Source: Neolewinella litorea (lineage in GTDB: Bacteria > Bacteroidota > Bacteroidia > Chitinophagales > Saprospiraceae). Taken from it: DNA of 64,000 nt. Where the stretch lies: NCBI RefSeq assembly GCF_004803465.1, contig NZ_SRSF01000001.1:248501-312500 (forward strand). The letters run 5' to 3'. Made by a program: the position numbers and the translations under genes. Position 1 is the first letter of the stretch. Every line of letters starts with the position of its first letter. The notes under the pieces are model-generated. The model was given only the letters and a program-made list of their open reading frames with translations, did no database searches and was not told the DNA's origin. Positions 1 to 7,918 of the stretch are shown piece by piece.

Positions 1-960
1 GTTGTCGCTGAAGAGGTTGTAGGGCTCCCCATCGGGCCGGCGCAGATCAGCCAGTAGTTGCAGGGCCTCCCGTTTGACGGCTTGGGTAAAGTGGGGGGCC
101 AGGGGCTCCTCCGCGGATTTGCGCTGGTAGTCGAGGCCAAGGGAATCCCGGAGTGCGGCAGCGAACTGGTCCTCGGTGAGGTAACCGCCCTGGTGCATCA
201 GCCGCAGGACGAGGTCGGTACGCTTGGCGTTGCGTTCTGGCGCTCGCAGGGGGTCGTAGCTGGAAGTTCCCTTTAGGGAGGCTACGAGACTGGCCGACTG
301 TCGGACGGACAGTTCACTGGGCTCTTTCTGGAAGTAGCGCTGGGAAGCCGCGGCGATGCCGAAGGTATTGCCGGGGAAACTGACGGTGTTCAGGTAGCGT
401 TTGATCACTTCGTCCTTTGACATCACGCTTTCCAGACGCTGGGCGAGAAGCCCTTCGCGAATCTTGTGCAGCAGCAGGTCGACCCGCGGTCCGTACCCGA
501 TGCGCGGCCGGCCGTAAGCGTTTTTCACAAGCTGCTGGCTCAGCGTGGACCCCCCGCCCTGATCGTCTTCCCCCTGCAGTAGTGTCTTGTATACTACCCG
601 CCCGTAAGCTTCCCAGTCGATGCCGCCGTGCTGATAGAACCGGCTGTCTTCGGTGGCCACGAGGGCATTAATCAGGTGCTGGGGCAACTCCTCGAACTCC
701 GTTACGGTGCGGTCCTGGGCGTAAAAACGGCCCAGGCTGATACCATTTACGTCGTAAACTTCACTGCCGATGTCATTGCGGTAGTCCAGCAGTGCCTGCC
801 GGGAGGGCATTTTACCGAAGGCCCCTCCGTTGACGAGCAGTAGCAACAGAATAATTCCCAGCACCATGGCTCCGGCAATCGTAGCCAGGGCGGCGAGGGA
901 ATAAAATGTCTTGGGGCGCTCGGTCCGCCAGCGGCGAACGCGTTCGTAAAGGTGTTTCAT
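1..960 (-). CDS. Class A penicillin-binding protein (PBP1A-type), 5' part only
   Basis: Peptidoglycan glycosyltransferase of family GT51. It polymerises lipid II at the outer face of the inner membrane. The 320 codons present start at ATG 960 and run off the left edge. A short basic cytoplasmic tail is followed by one membrane segment (about residues 19-43). The GT51 motifs come in order: ATEDSRFYQHGG with the catalytic Glu at about 104, GGSTLSQQL at about 136, a KIREG..A.RLE stretch, and the KRYLN..SFPGN motif. The transpeptidase domain expected of PBP1A lies outside the window, so bifunctionality is inferred from family architecture. No ATG alternative is better placed. Confidence 0.93.
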   Translation of the reverse strand, partial: MKHLYERVRRWRTERPKTFYSLAALATIAGAMVLGIILLLLLVNGGAFGKMPSRQALLDYRNDIGSEVYDVNGISLGRFYAQDRTVTEFEELPQHLINALVATEDSRFYQHGGIDWEAYGRVVYKTLLQGEDDQGGGSTLSQQLVKNAYGRPRIGYGPRVDLLLHKIREGLLAQRLESVMSKDEVIKRYLNTVSFPGNTFGIAAASQRYFQKEPSELSVRQSASLVASLKGTSSYDPLRAPERNAKRTDLVLRLMHQGGYLTEDQFAAALRDSLGLDYQRKSAEEPLAPHFTQAVKREALQLLADLRRPDGEPYNLFSDN

Positions 961-1237
961 AATTATATCTGGGGGTTGCCGACAGTGCTCTTCTTGAAAA
1001 ACAGGTCCGGACTGGCGATGTTTGCCATTGTGCGACCCGTGATATGCCCACAGGGCTGGCCGGTCGACGTCGTTTTGACGTACAATCAGCCGGAAGTAAC
1101 GGCCGGGCGACCCACTTTTATGTTTTTGCTAACCACCCCGGAAAGCACTCGACGGTTACCTTTATGCGCCCACCAGCACCGGCGCGGCAAAACTTTGCGC
1201 CCCGCCGGTTGCTTTATTCTGCGCCAAAAAAATCGAA
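961..1237. other. Divergent intergenic region, PBP / S8 peptidase
   Basis: 277 bases between two divergent genes. I see no convincing gene. An AACTTTG box near 1190 and a TATTCTG box near 1215 resemble the Bacteroidota -7 element and could drive the peptidase gene. Neither is a perfect TAnnTTTG. An A-rich stretch immediately precedes ATG 1238, which is typical of SD-less initiation in this phylum. Confidence 0.4.
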
Positions 1238-2869
1238 ATGAAGCAGTTATTTTTTCTATTCGCCCTGGTAATGTCCGTGAGTCTGACGGCCCAGTCGTCC
1301 ACGCCCAACAACTGGTGGGAACTTGACCGCACCGAAAATTCATACCCCGGCGTTAGCGCGGCCCGCGCCAACACCTACCTGGCCGGCAAAAAGGCCGAGC
1401 CCGTAGTAGTAGCGGTCATTGACTCCGGTGTAGACATTGAGCACGAGGACCTGAAAGACGTTATCTGGACCAACCCCGGCGAGATTCCCGGTAACGGCAT
1501 CGACGACGACCGCAACGGATACGTCGACGACGTACACGGTTGGAACTTCATTGGCGGAGCCGACGGCCGCAACGTCAATTACGAGAACCTGGAGATTGTG
1601 CGCCTCTACAACCGCCTGCACGCCAAGTACAACAATCGCAACCGGGAGGGTCTCAGCAAGAAGGAAAAGGAGGAATATGACCGCTACCAAGAGTACAAAG
1701 AGACCATCGAAAACAAGCAGAAAGAACTCGGCCCCACCGCCGCCCAGTACGAGATGATCAAGGCCGCCATCGACACGGCGCTTGAAGAGCTCGACAAGGA
1801 TCCCTCGGAAGTAACCGCCGAAGATATTGCTGGCATCGAAAGTCAGGACCAGACCATCGCTATTGTTAAGCAAGTCGTAGCCAATGCCTCCGCCGGCGGT
1901 ACTACTTTTGAAGAACTATATAGCCAACTCGAAGGTGCTCAGGAGTATTTCGACGGTCAGTTAAAGTATAACTACAATCCAGAGTTCGACGCCCGTGACA
2001 TTGTTGGTGACAATCCCTCCGACCTCGACCAGCGCATTTACGGCAACAACGACGTTGAAGGCCCTGACGCCTCCCACGGTACCCACGTTGCCGGCATTAT
2101 CGCCGGAGTACGCGACAACCAGATCGGCGTTAACGGAGTCGGTGGTGCCAATGTCCGCATCATGAGCGTACGCACCGTCCCGAACGGCGACGAGCGCGAC
2201 AAGGACGTAGCCAATGCCATCCGTTACGCCGTGGACAACGGAGCCAAGGTGATCAACATGAGCTTTGGCAAAGGCCAGAGCCCCTACAAGAAGGAAGTCG
2301 ACGCCGCCATGAAGTATGCCGAGAAGAACGACGTACTGCTGGTACACGCCGCAGGTAACGACGGCAAGTTGCTTACCCTCGAAAATAACTACCCCAACGA
2401 CACCTACCAGGGCCGCCGCAAAACCGGCAAAACCTGGATCGAAGTAGGCGCCGCCAGCAGCAGCTACGACGACCAGCTCGCCGCCGGCTTCTCCAACTAC
2501 AACAAAAAGTACGTCGACGTCTTCGCCCCCGGAGCCCAGATCTACTCTACCGTACCCGGCGACGAATACGCCACTTTCGACGGCACCTCCATGGCCGCAC
2601 CCATGGTGGCTGGTATCGCCGCCCTGCTGCGCAGCTATTTTCCCGATCTGTCGGCCCGTCAGGTCAAGGAGATCATCGAAGAGAGCGCCCTGCCCGTAAA
2701 CCTGCAGGTGATCAAGCCCGGCACCGACGGAGAGACCGTTTCCTTCTCGGACCTGTCCGCTACCGGAGGCCTGGCCAATGCCTACACCGCCGTGAAACTC
2801 GCCGAGCGTACTAAGGGTAAGCTCCGGCGTCAGCGCGACAACCGCGACGAGAGCCTGCGTCAGTACTAA
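1238..2869 (+). CDS. Secreted subtilisin-family (S8) serine peptidase
   Basis: Exported endopeptidase of 543 residues. The N-terminus has a signal peptide (hydrophobic residues 4-17, then TAQSS). The catalytic triad is visible: Asp62 in VIDSGVD, His280 in SHGTHVAG and Ser451 in GTSMAAP, with the oxyanion Asn374 in HAAGND. About 217 residues separate Asp and His, far more than the roughly 30-40 in subtilisin. The extra segment contains a long charged helix (about residues 125-165) rich in K and E, as seen in other Bacteroidota S8 enzymes. There is no type IX sorting domain at the C-terminus, which ends in a basic, Arg-rich tail. The target substrate is unknown. Confidence 0.92.
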   Translation: MKQLFFLFALVMSVSLTAQSSTPNNWWELDRTENSYPGVSAARANTYLAGKKAEPVVVAVIDSGVDIEHEDLKDVIWTNPGEIPGNGIDDDRNGYVDDVHGWNFIGGADGRNVNYENLEIVRLYNRLHAKYNNRNREGLSKKEKEEYDRYQEYKETIENKQKELGPTAAQYEMIKAAIDTALEELDKDPSEVTAEDIAGIESQDQTIAIVKQVVANASAGGTTFEELYSQLEGAQEYFDGQLKYNYNPEFDARDIVGDNPSDLDQRIYGNNDVEGPDASHGTHVAGIIAGVRDNQIGVNGVGGANVRIMSVRTVPNGDERDKDVANAIRYAVDNGAKVINMSFGKGQSPYKKEVDAAMKYAEKNDVLLVHAAGNDGKLLTLENNYPNDTYQGRRKTGKTWIEVGAASSSYDDQLAAGFSNYNKKYVDVFAPGAQIYSTVPGDEYATFDGTSMAAPMVAGIAALLRSYFPDLSARQVKEIIEESALPVNLQVIKPGTDGETVSFSDLSATGGLANAYTAVKLAERTKGKLRRQRDNRDESLRQY

Positions 2870-2886
2870 ATTTAATCTCTTCTTCA

Positions 2887-2965
2887 GGGCCTTCCGGTCG
2901 CGGACCGGGTGTCAAATCTTCCTGCCTCAGCAGGTTGGTACACCCGCCCCTTGACTGGGAGGCCC
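2887..2965 (+). ncRNA. Candidate structured RNA leader of selD
   Basis: This 79-nt stretch lies in the 121-nt gap between the peptidase stop and selD and folds by eye into a closed multi-branch structure. An outer 9-bp helix pairs 2887-2895 with 2957-2965 (one G-U). Inside it are a 4-bp hairpin 2896-2899/2903-2906 with a GCG loop, and a second arm of two stacked helices, 2907-2912/2940-2945 and 2921-2925/2930-2934 with a CTCA loop. A pyrimidine-rich single strand (2946-2956) joins the arm back to the outer helix. The structure ends 25 nt before the selD ATG. It fits no tRNA, tRNA-Sec or riboswitch consensus I can recall, so a regulatory role is inference. Confidence 0.45.
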
Positions 2966-2990
2966 TTGCTGTTTGCCAAAAGCCGCCGCC

Positions 2991-4031
2991 ATGTCCGATG
3001 TAAAACTTACCGAATTTTCCCACGGCGCCGGCTGCGGCTGCAAGATTGCACCGGCCGTGCTGGACCGGATCCTCGCCCAGACCGCGCCGGGGGAACATTA
3101 TCCTGGTCTCCTGGTCGGCAACCGGGAACGCGACGATGCCGCCGTGTACGACCTCGGCGATGGGACTGCCATTATCAGTACTACCGACTTTTTTATGCCC
3201 ATCGTCGATGATCCCTTGACCTTCGGCCGGATCGCCGCTACCAATGCCATTAGCGACGTCTACGCCATGGGCGGCACGCCCCTGATGGCCATCGCGATCC
3301 TGGGCTGGCCGGTCGATAAGCTTAGTCCGGAAATTGCCGGGCAGGTAGTCGAGGGCGGCCGACAGGCCTGCGCCGAAGCGGGGATCCCCCTGGCCGGCGG
3401 CCACAGTATCGACAGCCCGGAACCCATTTTCGGCCTCGCCGTTACCGGACGCGTTGCCGTCAATAAGCTGAAAAAGAATGGTGGAGCCCGCCCGGGCGAC
3501 AGCCTTTACCTGACCAAACCACTGGGCGTAGGCATCCTCAGCACCGCGCAAAAGCAAAAGAAACTACGCCCCGAGCACGCCGGTCTGGCCACCGCGCAGA
3601 TGGTACGGCTGAATAGTATCGGACCAAAACTCGCGACGCTGCCCGGCGTCCGCGCCATGACCGACGTGACGGGTTTCGGCTTGTTTGGCCACCTCACGGA
3701 AATGTGCGCGGCGAGCGATGCCCGCGCCCGAATAAGGATGGCTGATGTTCCGCTTATCGATGCGGCTGTACTCGACCACTACTTGGCCGAGGGGTGCATC
3801 CCGGGCGGCACCAAGAGGAACTTTTCCAGTTACGGCCATAAGGTATCGGTACCATCTGACCGAGAGAAGTGGCTGCTGGCCGATCCGCAGACCAGCGGCG
3901 GGCTGCTGGTGGCCGTCGATCCGGGCGCAGCATCTGAATTTGAGGCCGTCTGCGCGGCGGCAGGGCACCCGGTGCGGGCGTTGGGAGAAATTCTTTCCGG
4001 GGGCGATGGCTCCCTCGTGGAAGTGGTGTGA
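2991..4031 (+). CDS. selD: Selenide, water dikinase
   Basis: Makes selenophosphate from selenide and ATP, the selenium donor for selenocysteine and for 2-selenouridine in tRNA. The protein is 346 residues, the normal length for the family. The N-terminal glycine-rich segment GAGCGCK carries the catalytic Cys (Cys15/Cys17, not selenocysteine) and the essential Lys18. AIR-synthase-type ATP-binding motifs follow ([27 protein letters not shown]). I start at ATG 2991 (MSDVKL) rather than an upstream in-frame ATG at 2973, because that start gives the usual family N-terminus. No selA, selB, selC or mnmH is visible in the window, so the selenium-using pathway served is unknown. Confidence 0.95.
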   Translation: MSDVKLTEFSHGAGCGCKIAPAVLDRILAQTAPGEHYPGLLVGNRERDDAAVYDLGDGTAIISTTDFFMPIVDDPLTFGRIAATNAISDVYAMGGTPLMAIAILGWPVDKLSPEIAGQVVEGGRQACAEAGIPLAGGHSIDSPEPIFGLAVTGRVAVNKLKKNGGARPGDSLYLTKPLGVGILSTAQKQKKLRPEHAGLATAQMVRLNSIGPKLATLPGVRAMTDVTGFGLFGHLTEMCAASDARARIRMADVPLIDAAVLDHYLAEGCIPGGTKRNFSSYGHKVSVPSDREKWLLADPQTSGGLLVAVDPGAASEFEAVCAAAGHPVRALGEILSGGDGSLVEVV

Positions 4032-4075
4032 ACCATACGCAAAGCCCGGGCTTATAGCTGGCAAATTATGTGCCC

Positions 4076-5647
4076 ATGACGCCCGTCCTCCCCCTTTCTC
4101 AACTGCCCGCCGGACACATGCACGCCGTCAAGGTTGGCGACTACGATGTCCTGCTGGCGAACGTAGCCGGCGAAGTCTACGCCGTAGAGAATAAATGCAG
4201 CCACTACCAGTTTGCGCTCACCAAAGGTGCACTTTGTGAGTTTCGCGTGCGGTGTCCCCTGCACCATGCCTGTTTTGACGTGCGCACCGGGGAGCAAATT
4301 GAGGCCCCCGGAATGGATGGCCTCCCCAAATTCAAGGTTGAAATCGCGGACGATCAGATTCTCGTCAGCGAAGAGCCGGTAGCGGAAAACGCTTCCCTGG
4401 CGGTACCCGACGGGTCCGTACCAGCGCCTACAAATGGCCGGTACGATCACGTGATTGTCGGGGCGGGAGCGGCGGCGGCTTACGCGGTCGAGTCCATCCG
4501 ATCGCTTGATCGCGAAGCCTCCATTCTGGTGGTGGGTGACGAAGATCAGCCCCCCTACGATCGTACGGCCGTTACCAAAAACTTTCTTCAGGAGGATGCA
4601 GCGGCGGAAGACCTGTCTCTTCGCTCGATGGACTTCTACCGCAAGCACGGCGTAACCTTTCGGGCGGGGTCGCGGGTGCAGGCGCTCGATCTGAATGCAA
4701 AGACCGTAGGTTTTGCCGATGGAAGTTTGGTCGCCTACGGAAACGTGCTGATGGCCACTGGAGGCACTCCCCGGCGACTTTCCGTACCCGGCGCTGACCT
4801 GGCCGGGGTGCATACGATTCGTAAGCCGGAAGATGCCCAGTCCGTGCGTTCCGCCGTTAGTCAGGGTACGGAGGTGGTCATCGTGGGCGGCAGCTTTATT
4901 GGCCTTGAGGCGGCCATGAGCCTGGGCAAGCGCGGTGGCAAGATCACCGTAGTAACGCCGGAAGAGGTGCTGTTCGGCAAGGTATTCGGTGCCCCCATCG
5001 GGCAGTACGTCCGCGACCTCCACGAAGCGGCCGGCGTCACTTTTCGTTTGGGCCGCAAGGTTAAGGCGATTGAAGGCGATGATCGGGTCACGGGGGTGCA
5101 ACTTGACGATGGCAGCACCCTGCCCGCGGATCTGGTTGTAGTGGGCATCGGGGTGCGGCCCGCTACCGATTACGTGCAGGGTATTGCCTTCCAGCGCGAC
5201 CACAGTATCCTCGTCGATGGTCACCTGGCCGCGCACGGCAAGAATGCCTGGGCGGCCGGCGACATTGCAACCTACCCCGATCGCGAGGGCACGGTGCGCA
5301 TCGAGCACTGGAAGGTGGCCGGTCAGCAGGGCCGCATCGCCGGGCTGAACATGGCCGGCCAAAGGGAGGCCTACCACATGGTTCCCTTCTTCTGGACCAA
5401 CCAGCAGGGCGTAAATTTCCGGTACGTGGGCCACGCCAAGGACTACGACCACATAGTGTTGGACGGCACGCCAGGGCAGACACCCTTCCTCGCCTTTTAC
5501 ATCCGCGACCGCCACGTACAGGCCTGCCTTGGGGTAAAGCGCGACGCCGAGGCAGCCGCGATCAATGAATTGATGGCCTTGGGTAAGATGCCCGCGGTAG
5601 ATAAGCTGATCGGACAAGATTGGCTTCAACGCTGCCGGGAGGTTTAG
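4076..5647 (+). CDS. Rieske [2Fe-2S] / FAD pyridine-nucleotide oxidoreductase (AIFM3-like)
   Basis: Fusion of an N-terminal Rieske ferredoxin domain and a FAD/NAD(P) disulfide-oxidoreductase-fold reductase. The Rieske ligands are Cys41-x-His43 and Cys60-x2-His63. The FAD-binding GAGAAAA motif sits near residue 125, the NAD(P)-binding GGSFIGLEAA near 265, and AAGDIA near 390. The arrangement matches the AIFM3/AIFL family, probably a soluble NAD(P)H-dependent electron-transfer enzyme whose acceptor is unknown. ATG 4076 is preferred over a GTG two codons upstream. It follows selD by 44 nt on the same strand, so co-transcription is possible. Confidence 0.9.
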   Translation: MTPVLPLSQLPAGHMHAVKVGDYDVLLANVAGEVYAVENKCSHYQFALTKGALCEFRVRCPLHHACFDVRTGEQIEAPGMDGLPKFKVEIADDQILVSEEPVAENASLAVPDGSVPAPTNGRYDHVIVGAGAAAAYAVESIRSLDREASILVVGDEDQPPYDRTAVTKNFLQEDAAAEDLSLRSMDFYRKHGVTFRAGSRVQALDLNAKTVGFADGSLVAYGNVLMATGGTPRRLSVPGADLAGVHTIRKPEDAQSVRSAVSQGTEVVIVGGSFIGLEAAMSLGKRGGKITVVTPEEVLFGKVFGAPIGQYVRDLHEAAGVTFRLGRKVKAIEGDDRVTGVQLDDGSTLPADLVVVGIGVRPATDYVQGIAFQRDHSILVDGHLAAHGKNAWAAGDIATYPDREGTVRIEHWKVAGQQGRIAGLNMAGQREAYHMVPFFWTNQQGVNFRYVGHAKDYDHIVLDGTPGQTPFLAFYIRDRHVQACLGVKRDAEAAAINELMALGKMPAVDKLIGQDWLQRCREV

Positions 5648-5654
5648 GCTTTCG

Positions 5655-6251
5655 CTAGGGGATGGCCCACTCCCAGTACCAGTCGCCCCCATCGGATCGG
5701 CTACCGGTCATTCGGGTATTGCCCTGCCGGTCCAGGTGCAACACGTCGGCCCACCGAAGCCGGGTAATCAGTATGCCAAAGTGGTGGATGGCGTAGTCGG
5801 TATCCGCTACTTGGCGTTCATCCCAGTCTTCGGGGAGACCCGAGGTGGGGTGGGGTACCTTGGTGCCCGGGGCGGACACCGTGGCGTAGGCCTTTCTGCC
5901 GTGCTTGGGCAGCTTTCTGAACGCGTTCCGGGCCTCATCCTCGGGTGCCCAGTGGGTCGGTCCACCGGCCATGACCTGCAGACTGGTGTCCGGATCCCAG
6001 AACAGGTAACTGCCTTCGGATCCGGCGGCCAGGTGTTCCGCCTTCACGGACCTACGGTCGGTGTAACAGCGTAGTTCAGTAATGGCCGCATCAACTGCCC
6101 GAAGTACCACTATGCGTGGTCGCGGTACCCCTTCCGGACCGGTAGTACAGAAGGTGGGCAGGGCAAAAGGGTGGTCGGAATTGTCGGGCGCGGATCGCAG
6201 CAGATTTGACGGAGATTGCCAAAATTTGAATTTGTTTTCCCTTTCCCTCAC
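5655..6251 (-). CDS. Pyridoxamine 5'-phosphate oxidase-like FMN-binding protein
   Basis: A 198-residue split-barrel flavoprotein of the PNPOx-like family (Alr4036-type). Visible features are the N-terminal FWQSPSNLL, the strand-forming RPRIVVLRAVD, YTDRRSVKAEHL (a phosphate/FMN-contact region) and the C-terminal W.WEWAIP. Homologues are annotated either as general flavin-binding proteins or as PNPOx relatives, so true PdxH activity is not established. The only in-frame start is GTG 6251, preceded by an A-rich run on the coding strand. An ATG seven bases upstream is out of frame. Convergent with the preceding oxidoreductase. Confidence 0.8.
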   Translation of the reverse strand: MRERENKFKFWQSPSNLLRSAPDNSDHPFALPTFCTTGPEGVPRPRIVVLRAVDAAITELRCYTDRRSVKAEHLAAGSEGSYLFWDPDTSLQVMAGGPTHWAPEDEARNAFRKLPKHGRKAYATVSAPGTKVPHPTSGLPEDWDERQVADTDYAIHHFGILITRLRWADVLHLDRQGNTRMTGSRSDGGDWYWEWAIP

Positions 6252-6266
6252 TTTCCATTTTTTTTT

Positions 6267-6533
6267 TACCTTAGAAGTCTTAAATGTGCCCAGCCGTAAA
6301 CACTTTCGGTGCGGTTCAGCGTATGTACTTCAAACCTTGTTCATTGATAAGGTTGCTTGCTGCACTACAGAGAATACAATATGATGACTTTGCCGTCTAT
6401 TTTGCGTCTCATCGACGTGTCAGCGTTCCGCACCGGACCGCATGATTCGTAGAACGCAAGGTCGTTCATTGAAGAATATGGGTTTTAGGTGTTTTTCTGG
6501 AGGGTTTGGGCTACGGCCCGAACCCTCTTTTTT
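6267..6533 (+). ncRNA. Candidate noncoding transcript ending in an intrinsic terminator
   Basis: The 351-base gap 6252-6602 holds no believable protein gene, yet a textbook terminator ends it at 6500-6533. A weak promoter-like TACCTTAG lies at 6267-6274. In between, 6306-6314 pairs with 6428-6436 (8 bp plus a wobble) and encloses a 6-bp hairpin, 6333-6338/6349-6354. Further on, GAACG at 6452-6456 can pair either back with 6423-6428 or forward with 6463-6467, giving mutually exclusive helices. It could be an sRNA (a 6S-like RNA is possible, but no consensus was recognised) or a leader with attenuation. The 5' end and function are inference. Confidence 0.35.
6500..6533 (+). terminator. Intrinsic terminator with UACG tetraloop
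   Basis: A near-perfect 12-bp stem (6500-6511 with 6516-6527, one T-G wobble) is capped by the extra-stable C(UACG)G tetraloop and followed by six T residues. The T-run is only on the plus strand, so it ends a plus-strand transcript arriving from 6260-6500, not the divergent PNPOx gene. Confidence 0.85.
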
Positions 6534-6577
6534 GACCGGCCGTTGCCTGGACAACCTTACCATGGGGGTATCCGTTT

Positions 6578-6585
6578 TATCTTTG
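6578..6585 (+). promoter_or_regulatory. Bacteroidota -7 promoter element of the NqrM-like gene
   Basis: Perfect TAnnTTTG (TATCTTTG) placed 17 nt before ATG 6603. No TTG lies at the usual -33 distance. Confidence 0.6.
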
Positions 6586-6602
6586 TCGCTTAATTCCCCT
6601 CC

Positions 6603-6812
6603 ATGGATTTTATCACCCTCTTCTTGGTCATCTTCGGCGTGTTCGCCCTGAGTTTCGTGCTCATCAATATCCGGCACCTGGTCACCGGAGAAGAATTCCG
6701 TGGCACCTGTGCCAGCAACAACCCTATGCTGACCAATAAGATTGGCAAGTGTGATGTTTGCGGTAAATCGCCGGAAGAGGATTGTAAAATGCCCGAGCTA
6801 CCCAAGGTCTAG
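6603..6812 (+). CDS. Small membrane protein, NqrM-like (DUF539)
   Basis: 69 residues. One N-terminal membrane helix (about residues 3-23) is followed by a short soluble tail with four Cys: GTC, KCDVC and DC. NqrM proteins have the same layout (one helix, then a Cys-rich tail) and are needed to deliver iron to the NqrDE subunits of the sodium-pumping NADH:quinone reductase. The similarity is in architecture and Cys pattern, so the family call is moderate. No nqr genes are in the window. It has its own promoter element and overlaps the end of the convergent transferase gene by 15 bases. Confidence 0.6.
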   Translation: MDFITLFLVIFGVFALSFVLINIRHLVTGEEFRGTCASNNPMLTNKIGKCDVCGKSPEEDCKMPELPKV

Positions 6813-7874
6813 CGCGGCGCACACTTTGGCCGCGTGGGCGGCGTCCGCCGTTCTCAATACCACCTGCTGCACCGCCAGCAGATCCGTTACGAAATCGTCG
6901 CTTTCGAATGACTGCAGGTACTCCGCGTTGAACATCAACTGCGTCTGTATCATGTGGCGACATCCCAGCACGTAGTACTGTCGTTCCTTGGGATCGAAAG
7001 CGACCACTACCAGGGGGTGCTTCGTGGTGCGGTTCAGCGGCACCAGGTAAGGGTAAGGGAAGTAGTCTTCGTTCCAGATGTCGTACAGTCCGGCCTCAAA
7101 CAGTGGGTAGATTTTCACCTTAGCCGATTGACCGTACCCGCTGTACGCAGCGGTAAAACGGTTCAGCGCGGCGTGCTGTGCCTCTACCGGAGCCTCTCGT
7201 TCAGGGTCAAGCTGGGTATAGGGCTGCCAGGTATCGCTGCGCACGTCGAAGTACTCCGCCTGCCCCAACCGCAGTTTATAGTCGAAACGGTGATAACCGG
7301 GAACCACGTAGCCGGGGTAGTAGTAGCGCATGCCCTGTGCCATACAGTGCTCCATTTCTAGCAGCATGGTGTAGTAACCGAGGCTGAAACACTTCAGTGC
7401 CGGATCGAAGATGCCGAGAATACTGGCGGCGGCCGTACTGCCCAGATCGAAGTAACTGCTGGCTACCAATTGCTGACTTACGCGGTCGCGGACGGTGACC
7501 TCCCAGGTATTGAATACTACCTCATTGTCGTAATCTTCGAGGCTGTCGGCAATGGAGGGGGAGAGGCGTCCGTCAAAATCGGCGGCGTATTTGGCGTAGA
7601 GCCGTTCGCGCTCCTCGTCAATGCGTCGCGGAGCCACCGCGGTGTCGAACAGTTGGGCATTCTTGCGCAATAATTTGCGCTGGCTTTTGGAAAAACGAAA
7701 CTCCTGCAGGTCAATCCGGATCCAGATGGCCGAGAAGGGGCGGTTCTGGAAAAAGAGAAAGTGGGTAGTAAATATCGTTGAGCCCATGCGGTACCAGCCC
7801 TTCGCGAGATGCCAATCTAGGCTCTCGGGACTGAGCATAAAGGGTGTACTCTTTTCCGCGTAACTGAACAGCAT
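6798..7874 (-). CDS. Arginyl/leucyl-tRNA-protein transferase (ATE/Bpt-like)
   Basis: N-end-rule aminoacyl transferase that adds an amino acid from aminoacyl-tRNA to proteins with acidic N-termini, marking them for ClpS/ClpAP-type degradation. The C-terminal transferase (GNAT-like) fold is clear in WYRMGSTIF, RIDLQEF.FSKSQRKLLRKN and the block GYYTMLLEMEHC...YYYPGYVVPGYHRFDYK. The Cys-rich N-terminal domain (CGYC/CGYL) of classical Ate1/Bpt is absent; the protein begins almost directly with the transferase region. The amino acid transferred cannot be decided from sequence. Last gene of the minus-strand lipid A cluster, 44 nt after an ABC ATPase. Confidence 0.8.
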   Translation of the reverse strand: MLFSYAEKSTPFMLSPESLDWHLAKGWYRMGSTIFTTHFLFFQNRPFSAIWIRIDLQEFRFSKSQRKLLRKNAQLFDTAVAPRRIDEERERLYAKYAADFDGRLSPSIADSLEDYDNEVVFNTWEVTVRDRVSQQLVASSYFDLGSTAAASILGIFDPALKCFSLGYYTMLLEMEHCMAQGMRYYYPGYVVPGYHRFDYKLRLGQAEYFDVRSDTWQPYTQLDPEREAPVEAQHAALNRFTAAYSGYGQSAKVKIYPLFEAGLYDIWNEDYFPYPYLVPLNRTTKHPLVVVAFDPKERQYYVLGCRHMIQTQLMFNAEYLQSFESDDFVTDLLAVQQVVLRTADAAHAAKVCAALDLG

Positions 7875-7918
7875 AGGGCAGGCAGTCCTAAGACGGCTTT
7901 AATATCAGGATAAAAACA

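Noticed and set aside
2887-2978. tRNA-Sec upstream of selD
   Set aside because: A TCAAA motif and a GCCA are present, but no 8-bp acceptor stem pairs with GCCA, and neither the anticodon loop nor a T arm can be formed.
4052-5692. Long open frame on the minus strand opposite the Rieske/FAD gene
   Set aside because: The plus-strand frame has Rieske and FAD motifs. The minus frame has no recognisable domain and follows from high-GC codon bias.
6258-6267. Frameshift near the PNPOx start at a homopolymer
   Set aside because: An out-of-frame ATG lies beside a T9 run, but GTG 6251 gives a complete protein with a reasonable N-terminus, so no error needs to be assumed.
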